From assembly GCA_964445985.1 (NCBI GenBank), contig CAYUMU010000104.1:1-21581 (forward strand): a stretch of DNA of 21,581 nt. The letters are read 5' to 3'. How positions within the stretch are numbered: the stretch's first letter is position 1; every line of letters starts with the position of its first letter. This DNA comes from CAYUMU01 sp964445985. Its GTDB lineage: Bacteria; Planctomycetota; Planctomycetia; Pirellulales; S012-138. Made by a program: the position numbers and the translations under genes. This document shows positions 15,086 through 21,581 of the stretch, piece after piece. Below the pieces are notes generated by a model. The model had not been told where the DNA came from and ran no database searches. It worked only from the letters and a program-made list of their open reading frames with translations.

Positions 15086-15430
15086 ATGGTAATCATGGCC
15101 GAGCAAAGGCGACGGGCTCAGCAGAGCGTCCCAGCGCTCGCGAGAGCGCGCAATCCTGAAGAAAAGAGTTTGGAAGTGAGCCGGCACCACAAGGCGGCTT
15201 CACACAATGCCCGCATCCGACCAAATCGCTGTTCCCGTTCACCCCGCGGGAGCACGAGTTCGCGTCGCGCGAGGCAGCATTGTAGAAGGCGGGGAGTTGC
15301 TACTCTCGATTATGTGTTGCTGATCGGAATCGTGTTTCCGCTGGCGGCATTCGTGTTGGTGGTGGCGCCCCAAATCATGTTGCGGGTTTACGAAATGGTT
15401 TGTGCGATGGTTTCGTGGCCGTTCATGTAG
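15086..15430 (+). CDS. Pilin-like protein with long basic leader
   Basis: About 114 aa from ATG 15086, with GGGG 8 nt upstream; alternatives are ATG 15059 and GTG 15176. The C-terminal 45 residues are pilin-like: RRRG, then VATLDYVLLIGIVFPLAAFVLVVAPQIMLRVYEMVCAMVSWPFM. This matches the Flp cleavage pattern G|xxxxEY with Asp in place of Glu (G70|V71, D75, Y76). The N-terminal part is strongly basic and low-complexity (SRSPRGSTSSRRARQHCRRR), giving a leader of 40-70 residues where Flp leaders are normally under 25. The conserved SWPFM-like ending recalls planctomycete pilin-like proteins. It would be an inner-membrane or fibre minor component processed by TadV. It opens the second pilus cluster. 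Confidence 0.65.
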   Translation: MVIMAEQRRRAQQSVPALARARNPEEKSLEVSRHHKAASHNARIRPNRCSRSPRGSTSSRRARQHCRRRGVATLDYVLLIGIVFPLAAFVLVVAPQIMLRVYEMVCAMVSWPFM

Positions 15431-15672
15431 AGGCGGCCCCCCCAATCGATCGCCTCACCGTGGCAGGTCCACGGTCCACTGGATATGGGCTCTCCACGCC
15501 GGGGAGAGCAGCCAGCGGCCGCCCACCCACATGAGAATCGCCAGAGGCAATTCACCAGCTTACTTCCAAGCGCCCCCACAACCCGAATGCGTTTTAGATT
15601 TTGCAGGTTCTCCGCCCTCCACCCCAGCGGAGGACCTTGCCGTTCATCGGAACATCGAGGAGCACATAGAAG

Positions 15673-15879
15673 ATGGTCAAAGCTTCCTGGCGAAACCTGC
15701 TGACCAAGGTTCATCGCGACGAGCGCGGAGCGGTGAGCATCGAAACCATTTTGATCATTGCCGCCATTGCGCTGCCGATCCTCATTTTCATTCTCAAGGT
15801 AGGCTGGCCGAGGATCAAAGACTACTTCAACCGAGGGCTCGATGACGTGGAAAACGCCAAAGGAAACGCGGTCCAGTAG
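15673..15879 (+). CDS. Pilin-like protein (short)
   Basis: A 68-aa Flp-pilin-size protein. Its 19-residue leader ends RDERG, followed by AVSIETILIIAAIALPILIFILKVGWPRIKDYF. The +5 Glu (E24) after G19|A20 is kept; the Tyr of the EY motif is Thr. The C-terminus is charged (RGLDDVENAKGNAVQ). GAGGAG lies 12 nt upstream of the ATG, somewhat distant. The prepilin peptidase copy 2 begins 17 nt after the stop, so the two are co-transcribed and it is a likely substrate. Confidence 0.75.
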   Translation: MVKASWRNLLTKVHRDERGAVSIETILIIAAIALPILIFILKVGWPRIKDYFNRGLDDVENAKGNAVQ

Positions 15880-15896
15880 CGCGGCGACTCATCTAT

Positions 15897-16490
15897 ATGT
15901 TGGCGAGTTGCCTACTGCTAACGCTACTCATCGTGGCGTCTTTCACCGATCTTCGTTGGCACAAGATCTACAATTGGACCACGTATCCTGGCATGCTCGC
16001 GGCCCTGGCCATCAATCTGGCTGGCACGTTGGCGGTTAGTTACGCCAGTCCTGCTGTAGCGAGCCGCTGGCAAGCTTGGATTGGGTGGATTCCCGATGTT
16101 GCCCAGCCCCTGGTGGCGTGCCTGCTCGGTTGGCTGGTATGCGGCTTTTTCATGCTGGTCTGTTTGGTAATGTTTCAAATCGGTGGCGGCGATGTCAAGT
16201 TGATCGCCATGATCGGCGCCTTCCTCGGCCTGGAGCAAGGGCTCGTGACCATGCTCTGGATGCTGATCCTGGGCGGCGCCGTGGGATTGATGATCCTCAT
16301 CTGGCAACTGGGCGTTTGGCAACTGGTGGCGAGATCGGGTCGGCAAGCAGGTAGAATTCTGCGACTTGGCTCCCATGCGAAAGTGCCCGAGGAAGACAAG
16401 GCCCGTCTGCGGCAACCGCTGTACCTGGCCCCCACGTCCCTTCCCGCGGTATTAATCGTACGACTTGGATTGCTCGATGGAATTATTTGA
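15897..16490 (+). CDS. tadV: Prepilin peptidase TadV/CpaA-like (A24), copy 2
   Basis: A 197-aa A24 peptidase with the two catalytic aspartates in D18 (FTDLRWHKIYNWTT) and D99 (GGGDVKLIAMIGAFLG). Membrane helices span the first 145 residues, followed by a basic loop and a last hydrophobic stretch (PTSLPAVLIVRLGLL). It differs from copy 1 in its longer loop between the first and second helix pairs (residues about 45-65) and in lacking the Gly-rich loop, so the two are diverged paralogues rather than a recent duplication. Placed directly after a pilin-like gene and before the TadE-SGNH gene, it probably serves the second cluster's pilins. Confidence 0.87.
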   Translation: MLASCLLLTLLIVASFTDLRWHKIYNWTTYPGMLAALAINLAGTLAVSYASPAVASRWQAWIGWIPDVAQPLVACLLGWLVCGFFMLVCLVMFQIGGGDVKLIAMIGAFLGLEQGLVTMLWMLILGGAVGLMILIWQLGVWQLVARSGRQAGRILRLGSHAKVPEEDKARLRQPLYLAPTSLPAVLIVRLGLLDGII

Positions 16491-16589
16491 ACATGAGCTT
16501 CTAGAAAATTGTGTTCCCAGCCCGCGGAGGCCACTAATTGCAGTTGGCCCCGCGAGAAACCAGGAACACCAAGGGGGGAAAGGCCTGCC

Positions 16590-18329
16590 ATGCAACGCTC
16601 CGCGATGGAAGATTGCCTGCCCTGGTTGCTCGCCTTGCTGGCCGCGTTCGGCGTGCTTTGGCTGTTGGTTCGCTTCAGCGGCGCCCACTTTAGCCTGGCC
16701 CGGCTGCGGGCCGTGCACTACAACGAGCAAGGCGCCGTGCAAAGCCTGAGCTTTGTGCTCACGGTGCCCATCTTTGTGATGGTCATGATGCTGATCGTGC
16801 AGATCAGCCAGCTCATGATCGGCATTATGGTGGTGCATTACGCCGCCTATGCCGCCGCCAGGGCCGCGGTGGTCTGGATCCCGGCCGATACCGGCGGTGA
16901 AGAAGGCGAGAACCGCATCAGTTCTTACCTGCCGGGCAATGGCGCCAACATTCCTGGCACGGGTCAGCAATACACCATTTTGCCGGGCAGCCCCAAGTAC
17001 GAAAAAATCAAAATGGCGGCCATCCTGGCCTGCATGCCGCTGGCCCCCAGTCGAGACCTCGGCCTGAACCCGGCGGGCAACGAGCGCGACGCCCTGCATC
17101 GAATGTATCGTGGTCTCGACCCCAGCTACGACACCAACGACCGCGTGCCAGCCCGCATCGACAACAAGTTTGCCTATGCCCAAGAAGCCACGCAAATTCA
17201 GTTGCACTTCATGCACAAAGACGACGGCATCGAACCGCCGCTGGCCCAATGGCTGGCGCCGCACGATCCTTTCGAATTCTATCCCAACGAAGTCGGCTGG
17301 CAGGATCCCATTCAGGTGACGGTTACGCACCAGTTTGCCCTGCTGCCAGGCCCCGGTCGGTTGCTGGCGCGTCGCGAAACCAGCTACGACGGCAGCACCG
17401 ATGAAGTGGCGGCATCCATCTTTGCCCGCCGCGGCGTCTACGTCCGCGACCTGACTGCCACGGCCACGCTCGGCAACGAAGGCCTGAAATCCGTGGCCCC
17501 CTATCGGCACAACTTGCAAAACCCCGGCAGCAGCTCCACAGCCAGCGTCGAGCGAACGCGGGTGCTGTTTATCGGCAACAGCTATACCTACACCAACGAC
17601 CTGCCGGGCGTGGTGCGGAGCATGGCAAAAGCCGCCGGACTGGAGGTTGAGGTGGCCGAGCGAACCGCGGGCGGCGCCACCTTGGCCCAGCACGCCGCCG
17701 ACGCGGCGACCCTGCAAACGATCGCCGCGGGCGAATGGGATTATGTGGTGTTGCAGGAGCAAAGCCAGACTCCGCTCTTCAATCGCCCAGGCATGTTCGC
17801 CGCGGCCCGGCAACTTCATGCCCAAATTCAGCAATCCGGCGCCAAGACCGTGCTGTACATGACCTGGGCCCGTGAGAACGCGCCGCAAACGCAAGCGGGC
17901 CTGAGTCGTGCCTATCGCGAGTTGGCCGGCCAACTGGGCGCCGAGGTGGCCCCGGCGGGCGAAGTTTGGCAATCCCTCCGCGCCCGGCAACCACGGCTAC
18001 GCCTATACAATGCCGATGGCTCCCACCCCAGCCCCGCGGGCACGCACGTGGCCGCCAGCGTGATCTTTGCCGAAATTTTCGGCCTCAGTCCCGTGGGATT
18101 GCCCGCCGAGGGTTCACAACTGTCGTCGTCCGACGCCCGGCTCGCGCAGCGGTTGGCCTGGGAAGCCACGCGCTCGCGGACCTCACCCCCCGGCGCCGAT
18201 CAACCACCACCAGAACAGCCGGCGTTTTCCACCCATCAATCGCCGAATAGCGAACCGCCGGGGAATTCTCCGCGCGCGCCCGACTTGGAAATGAGCCTGG
18301 TCCCCCACTTGCCGCTGCATACCAGCTAG
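16590..18329 (+). CDS. TadE-like pseudopilin fused to SGNH/GDSL-type hydrolase
   Basis: A 579-aa protein. Residues 7-28 are a hydrophobic segment. NEQGAVQSLSFVLTVPIFVMVMMLIVQISQL (45-75) is a TadE-type pilin helix, and HYAAYAAARAAVV (83-95) is the Ala-rich continuation. Residues about 100-315 are a periplasmic TadE/TadG-like domain. A second module starts at about residue 322: RTRVLFIGNSYTYTNDLPGVV, with Ser331 in the SGNH block-I motif. AGGATLAQH (360-368) follows, then DYVVLQEQSQTP (384-395) and DGSHPSPAGTHVAA (476-489) with Asp476 and His479. These are the Ser and Asp-x-x-His landmarks of SGNH hydrolases (DUF4886-like). The tail is Pro-rich. ATG 16590 follows GGGGGGAAAGG. Candidate activities are esterase or deacetylase at the pilus; the substrate is unknown. 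The next gene, tadG-like, starts 31 nt downstream. Confidence 0.82.
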   Translation: MQRSAMEDCLPWLLALLAAFGVLWLLVRFSGAHFSLARLRAVHYNEQGAVQSLSFVLTVPIFVMVMMLIVQISQLMIGIMVVHYAAYAAARAAVVWIPADTGGEEGENRISSYLPGNGANIPGTGQQYTILPGSPKYEKIKMAAILACMPLAPSRDLGLNPAGNERDALHRMYRGLDPSYDTNDRVPARIDNKFAYAQEATQIQLHFMHKDDGIEPPLAQWLAPHDPFEFYPNEVGWQDPIQVTVTHQFALLPGPGRLLARRETSYDGSTDEVAASIFARRGVYVRDLTATATLGNEGLKSVAPYRHNLQNPGSSSTASVERTRVLFIGNSYTYTNDLPGVVRSMAKAAGLEVEVAERTAGGATLAQHAADAATLQTIAAGEWDYVVLQEQSQTPLFNRPGMFAAARQLHAQIQQSGAKTVLYMTWARENAPQTQAGLSRAYRELAGQLGAEVAPAGEVWQSLRARQPRLRLYNADGSHPSPAGTHVAASVIFAEIFGLSPVGLPAEGSQLSSSDARLAQRLAWEATRSRTSPPGADQPPPEQPAFSTHQSPNSEPPGNSPRAPDLEMSLVPHLPLHTS

Positions 18330-18360
18330 TTGTTCGAGTTAGCATTCACAGGAATGAACC

Positions 18361-19845
18361 ATGGCGAGCACCAACCAATCGTGTCGCTCTTGCCTCCAAG
18401 CGATGGGCCGCGCTCTGCGGCCAGTGCGTGGTTTACACCAAAACCAGAGTGGCGCCATCAGCGTGATTTCGGTGTTTGGCCTCATGCTGCTGGCCATGCT
18501 GCTGGGCATGGTAATCAACGTAGGCAAGCAGGTCGATGATAAAATTCGCATGCAGAATGCGACCGACGCCGCCACCTATTCCGGCGGCGTGGTGCTGGCG
18601 CGGGGGATGAATACGCTATCATTCTCCAACCATTTGCTGTGCGACGTGTTCGGCCTTACCGCCTACATGCGCGAAGCGCGCGACCAAATGGCCAAGAAGC
18701 CCGTCCCCGAAATTCTCGCCGCCTGGACCAAGGTGGGCACCCTCTTCGCCGGGACCGGCATTCCCAAGTTCGACGCCCTGGGCCGCGCCATCGGCCAGAA
18801 GGTGCCGCTCGAACAAGACATGGTCAATACCTTCAACGAATGGGCGGCCGCCAGCAGCGAGCTCATGTTGCCGGTGCTGGAGCAGATTCTCGCCGACGAA
18901 CTGATCCCCAACTTCCAAAGGGCCATCGTCGATTCCACCCCGCAAATGGCTCAATTGGCCATGAATGACATCGCCGGCGAGCACGGCTCGCGCAACTCCA
19001 CGAGCGTTCGTTCGCAGCGGCAGTATTACGGCGTGTTGTGGCGAACCTCGGTGGTGCCCGTGGCCAGCGACGCCGACCAGGAACGCCGCACGCTGCCGGC
19101 CGTCGATCCCGTGCTCGACGATCTGCCCGAGCGGCCGGCCTATCGCATGAAGTCGCTCGCTCAACGCCGCAATCTGGCCAACAACTACCTCAACGACTGG
19201 AACAACGAAACCCTGCGGGCCTTCGACAAAGAAGGCAAAATGTCGCAGTTCGCCAACCTGTGGCGTGGTTTCACGAGAGGCCAGCTGGAAAGGCTGCTCG
19301 ACGAATATCCCAACGCCAACCTGTTGCACATGATCCGCGAGCACGAAAGCGATTTTCTTACCAACCGCGGCCTGGAACAAGACTATGCCTTTGTGGGCGT
19401 GACCTACGCTTCCCAGGTAACGCAAATGCTGCCGGGCTTGTTCCGCCATCCCAGCCCCAGCGACGCCGAGTGCTTTGCCCAGGTAATGCTGTTCATTCCG
19501 CAGCCGCGCCTGATCAAAGTCTACGAGAACCAGAACCAGGGCAACGCCCAGGATAATTACGGCGGTGTGCCGGGCGACATTATCAAGTTCGACGCCCAGC
19601 AGGTTGTGCAACCGCCACCCGCGGACGACGACGTGGAGTGGTGGGTAAGCCGGGAGCGCGTGCCCACCCACTGGGACCTGCTCAACCAGAACTGGATGGT
19701 GCAACTGACGCCCGGCCGGGCCGACCGCATGGTGGAAATCCTGCAAGCCCCGCCCCAGGTCGCCGGCATCCCCAGCGATCAAATCCAGCCCCCCAGCTTC
19801 CCCGGCCTGACGTCCAGCGACCTGCACCGGGTGAATACGCATTAG
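18361..19845 (+). CDS. TadG-like Flp pilus assembly protein
   Basis: A 494-aa protein. A basic N-terminus is followed by NQSGAISVISVFGLMLLAMLLGMVINVGKQ (28-57), the TadG-like membrane helix, and by DKIRMQNATDAATYSGGVVLARGMN, the characteristic Asp-Ala-Ala helix. The remaining 400 residues are a large periplasmic domain without a metal-ion-dependent adhesion motif or other recognised domain. Its N-terminal module is shared with the TadG-like protein at 690-1283, which is less than half as long. AGGAA lies about 8 nt upstream of the ATG. It is the last gene of the second pilus cluster and is probably co-transcribed with the TadE-SGNH gene. Probable role: minor pseudopilin, adhesin or assembly factor; this is inferred. 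Confidence 0.8.
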   Translation: MASTNQSCRSCLQAMGRALRPVRGLHQNQSGAISVISVFGLMLLAMLLGMVINVGKQVDDKIRMQNATDAATYSGGVVLARGMNTLSFSNHLLCDVFGLTAYMREARDQMAKKPVPEILAAWTKVGTLFAGTGIPKFDALGRAIGQKVPLEQDMVNTFNEWAAASSELMLPVLEQILADELIPNFQRAIVDSTPQMAQLAMNDIAGEHGSRNSTSVRSQRQYYGVLWRTSVVPVASDADQERRTLPAVDPVLDDLPERPAYRMKSLAQRRNLANNYLNDWNNETLRAFDKEGKMSQFANLWRGFTRGQLERLLDEYPNANLLHMIREHESDFLTNRGLEQDYAFVGVTYASQVTQMLPGLFRHPSPSDAECFAQVMLFIPQPRLIKVYENQNQGNAQDNYGGVPGDIIKFDAQQVVQPPPADDDVEWWVSRERVPTHWDLLNQNWMVQLTPGRADRMVEILQAPPQVAGIPSDQIQPPSFPGLTSSDLHRVNTH

Positions 19846-20168
19846 GTCAATGGCCGAATGTTCAATGGGCGTGCTACACGGAATGGGTGTGCCATGCTTA
19901 CGCCCGTAGGCGTAAGCATGAGAGCATCAACCACACGCAATCCAACCCATCCTGGCGTAATTGAGCTACCAGGCATTCTTGCCCGCCAAATCTCGTCGTT
20001 GTGCCCCCCTGCCAAAGCCAAATTTCTTGTTAAACTATGGGGCCTGCCCTGGGGTGTCGTCGCCAGATCGCGGCGTTCTCCCCAGGAACTCGAGCCGTCT
20101 TCGCCATCGTCGGCCCGCCGCCGCCGATTTCCCCAAAATTCAAACATTCCAGTTCGGATACCAGACGC
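19846..20168. other. Intergenic region with REP-like palindrome
   Basis: About 320 nt between the TadG-like gene and the deoxyhypusine-synthase-like gene. Its main landmark is the perfect hairpin at 19893-19920. The rest shows no coding signal; the frame that extends the downstream gene upstream to 20037 reads as Pro/Ser-rich non-family sequence. Confidence 0.5.
19893..19920. repeat. REP-like perfect 12-bp hairpin
   Basis: CATGCTTACGCC (19893-19904) and GGCGTAAGCATG (19909-19920) are perfect complements around CGTA. The flanks (GGGTGTGC before, AGAGC after) and the compact shape resemble dispersed repetitive extragenic palindromes. It lies 47 nt after the TadG-like stop. Confidence 0.6.
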
Positions 20169-21128
20169 ATGGCCATTCGCGAATTCATGGAGTTGCACTA
20201 CCGCCACTTCAACGCCCGGGAAACCGTGGCCGCGTCTCAGGGTTGGTGCAAGCTGCTGGAAGACGGCGGCCGGATGATGGTCACCCTGGCCGGCGCCATG
20301 AGCACCGCGGAGCTGGGGATTTCGCTGGCCAAGATGATTCGCTCCGGCAAGGTGCACGCCATCAGTTGCACGGCCGCCAACCTGGAAGAAGACGTCTTCA
20401 ACCTGGTGGCCCACGATGAATACTGCCTGGTGCCGCACTGGCGGGATCTCACGCCGCACGACGAAGAGAAACTGCGCAACGACGGCTTCAACCGCGTCAC
20501 CGATACCGGCATTCCTGAAACCGTGCTCCGCAACCTGGAAGAGAAGCTGCTCCGCCTCTGGTCCGAAGCGGCCGACTCAGGGCAAGGCTATTTCCCCTGC
20601 GAGTACTTCTACAAGCTGTTCGAAGAAGGCAGCCTCGAAAGCGTGTTCCAAATCCCCAAGGAACACAGTTGGCTATACGCCGCCTGGGAAATGAAGATCC
20701 CGGTCTTCTCGCCCGGCTTTGAAGACTCCACCCTGGGCAATATTTTTACCGCCCACGTGATCGAGGGAGACGTGAAGAGCCATGGCGCCGTGAAGTCGGG
20801 CACCCAGCAAATGGAGCAGCTCGTTCACTGGTACCTGGAGCACCACCAGGAAGGGATCGGCTTCTTCCAGATCGGCGGCGGCATCGCGGGCGACTTCGCC
20901 ATTTGCGCCGTGCCGCTGATCATTCAAGACCTGCAGCGCGACGTCAACCTCTGGGCCTACTTCGCCCAGATCTCGGATTCAACCACGTCGTACGGCTCGT
21001 ACTCGGGCGCCGTGCCCAACGAGAAGATCACCTGGTACAAACTGGCCCCCGGCACGCCCAGCTACATGATCAACTCCGACGCCAGCATCGTGGCCCCGCT
21101 GGTATTCGCCTACGTGATGGGCGAATAG
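20169..21128 (+). CDS. Deoxyhypusine synthase-family protein
   Basis: A 319-aa protein covering the deoxyhypusine synthase (DHS) fold. Landmarks: LAGAMSTAELGISLAKMIRSGKVHAISCTAANLEEDV (N-terminal nucleotide-binding region), PVFSPGFEDSTLGN, FFQIGGGIAGDFAI, and SGAVPNEKITWYKL with Lys291 at the position of the catalytic lysine in the WGK motif of eukaryotic DHS. SDASIVAPLV follows. DHS transfers the aminobutyl group of spermidine to a lysine through NAD. Bacteria lack eIF5A, so bacterial homologues probably act in polyamine metabolism, for example homospermidine-type synthesis; the substrate here is unknown. I chose ATG 20169 because family similarity begins there (MAIREFMELHYRHF); ATG 20187 is possible, while the open frame to 20037 is not homologous. 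It is unlinked to the pilus function. Confidence 0.88.
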   Translation: MAIREFMELHYRHFNARETVAASQGWCKLLEDGGRMMVTLAGAMSTAELGISLAKMIRSGKVHAISCTAANLEEDVFNLVAHDEYCLVPHWRDLTPHDEEKLRNDGFNRVTDTGIPETVLRNLEEKLLRLWSEAADSGQGYFPCEYFYKLFEEGSLESVFQIPKEHSWLYAAWEMKIPVFSPGFEDSTLGNIFTAHVIEGDVKSHGAVKSGTQQMEQLVHWYLEHHQEGIGFFQIGGGIAGDFAICAVPLIIQDLQRDVNLWAYFAQISDSTTSYGSYSGAVPNEKITWYKLAPGTPSYMINSDASIVAPLVFAYVMGE

Positions 21129-21300
21129 CCGCAAGGTGAAAGGGCGATAGCTTGCCCCAGCCCCTCCTCATGTTATGAGCGGAGAGGGAGGATTCAGGAG
21201 GCGGAGATTTTCGTTCGGCGGGCGGCCTTGAAATTAACTCACCCTACCGTTTTCTAGGTGCGATGCAGTTTTCCAGGCTTTTCGCGGCTGGGCCTCGGTG

Positions 21301-21332
21301 TTTTGAGTGCCTTCTTCTTTGCAACCCGACGC
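21301..21332 (+). repeat. Imperfect direct repeat, unit 1
   Basis: This 32-nt stretch is repeated at 21414-21445. Aligned without gaps they share TTTTGAGT, CCTTC, CTTTG and CGACGC, 24 of 32 positions. The unit ends at the left arm of the inverted repeat. Confidence 0.45.
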
Positions 21333-21371
21333 GTTAGCGAGGGACGTTCGGGGGACCAGGGCTTTGAAGCT
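21333..21371 (+). repeat. Inverted repeat, left arm
   Basis: A 39-nt arm whose reverse complement recurs at 21489-21527. The outer 12 nt (GTTAGCGAGGGA) and inner 16 nt (CCAGGGCTTTGAAGCT) match exactly, while the central 11 nt differ. Confidence 0.65.
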
Positions 21372-21413
21372 GTCAGTGCTTGCGAAATTTCAAAAGGCCC
21401 ATTTTCTCGTTCT

Positions 21414-21445
21414 TTTTGAGTACCTTCAACTTTGGGCTTCGACGC
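21414..21445 (+). repeat. Imperfect direct repeat, unit 2
   Basis: Second copy of the 32-nt unit at 21301-21332, in the same orientation and inside the segment bounded by the inverted repeats. Confidence 0.45.
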
Positions 21446-21488
21446 TGGCATGCCCTGGATACCGCCAAAACCCCGTAAAAAACATGCT

Positions 21489-21527
21489 AGCTTCAAAGCC
21501 CTGGTTCGGAGGGACTCCCTCGCTAAC
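21489..21527 (-). repeat. Inverted repeat, right arm
   Basis: Reverse-complement partner of 21333-21371. Together they bound a 195-bp segment with no coding capacity, a MITE-like layout. No target-site duplication is visible. Confidence 0.65.
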
Positions 21528-21581
21528 CCAAGTTCGTCAGTTGTTGACGTAAGTCTTTTCGGCGCAGTGTTTGATGGGGGG

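Larger units (their letters stand above)
21129..21581. other. Noncoding tail rich in repeats
   Basis: No supported gene. The first 60 nt after the stop contain a weak hairpin around 21166-21180 (CTCAT and ATGAG arms). Further on come two imperfect direct repeats and a pair of 39-bp inverted repeats. Short open frames across the repeats are low-complexity and not family-like. Confidence 0.5.

Noticed and set aside
17500..17570. Possible frameshift joining a TadE gene to a separate hydrolase gene
   Set aside because: The frame is continuous with no stop. A Ser-rich linker (NPGSSSTASVERT) bridges the two modules and there is no internal Shine-Dalgarno-ATG pair at the junction that would suggest two genes.
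16452..17990. Long minus-strand open frame (512 codons) opposite the TadE-SGNH gene
   Set aside because: His/Gly/Gln/Arg-rich shadow translation with no domain. The plus strand carries clear TadV, TadE and SGNH motifs across the same bases.
18619..19842. Minus-strand open frame of 407 codons opposite the TadG-like gene
   Set aside because: It is a codon-shadow of the high-GC plus-strand gene, has no recognisable motif and has no supported start.
20037..20168. N-terminal extension of the DHS-like protein
   Set aside because: The sequence is Pro/Ser-rich and not homologous; family similarity begins at MAIREF (20169).
1..21581. CRISPR array, tRNA or rRNA genes
   Set aside because: No regularly spaced repeat array and no cloverleaf- or rRNA-like segment was seen on either strand by eye.

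Overview
The window looks like a chromosomal segment of a Planctomycetota bacterium, most likely Pirellulales-like. This is inferred from the high GC, long single-gene intergenic spacers, the HU-type protein starting VTKKEIV, a bacterial deoxyhypusine-synthase-like gene, and Tad pilins of the SAELLLIATI type. It was not confirmed by any search. Most of the window is a dispersed Tad/Flp (type IVc) pilus locus with several unusual additions.

Layout. (A) 690-2784: a divergent minor-pilin cluster. A TadE-like and a TadG-like gene, coupled by a TAATG overlap, run leftward. A short Flp-type pilin and a TadE-like gene run rightward from a spacer of about 200 bp with a good sigma70-type promoter. (B) 2873-11733: a long rightward gene train. 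It holds a GT-C-like polytopic membrane protein, an ATGA-coupled membrane-anchored helical protein, a small acidic protein, a larger pilin with strong hairpins behind it, a prepilin peptidase (TadV), CpaB/RcpC, the TadA/CpaF ATPase, and TadB and TadC. (C) 11877-14612: three stand-alone genes. They are a DksA/TraR-like protein that has lost three of its four zinc cysteines, an HU protein fused to a sigma-region-4-like helix-turn-helix, and a small lipoprotein. (D) 15086-19845: a second pilus cluster with two pilin-like proteins, a second prepilin peptidase, a TadE-like protein fused to an SGNH/GDSL-type hydrolase domain, and a large TadG-like protein. (E) 20169-21128: a deoxyhypusine-synthase-family enzyme, then a repeat-rich noncoding tail.

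How it works together. TadV-type peptidases (two copies) would process the pilins and the TadE/TadG-like pseudopilins at the inner membrane. The TadA ATPase, on the TadB/TadC platform, would extrude the fibre. CpaB would act in the periplasm. The secretin (CpaC/RcpA), the CpaE/TadZ localisation ATPase and TadD are not in the window and must lie elsewhere, be replaced or be absent. The most unusual items are the pseudopilin-SGNH hydrolase fusion at 16590-18329 and the HU-sigma4 fusion at 13149-13781. No rRNA, tRNA, CRISPR array or transposase gene was seen.
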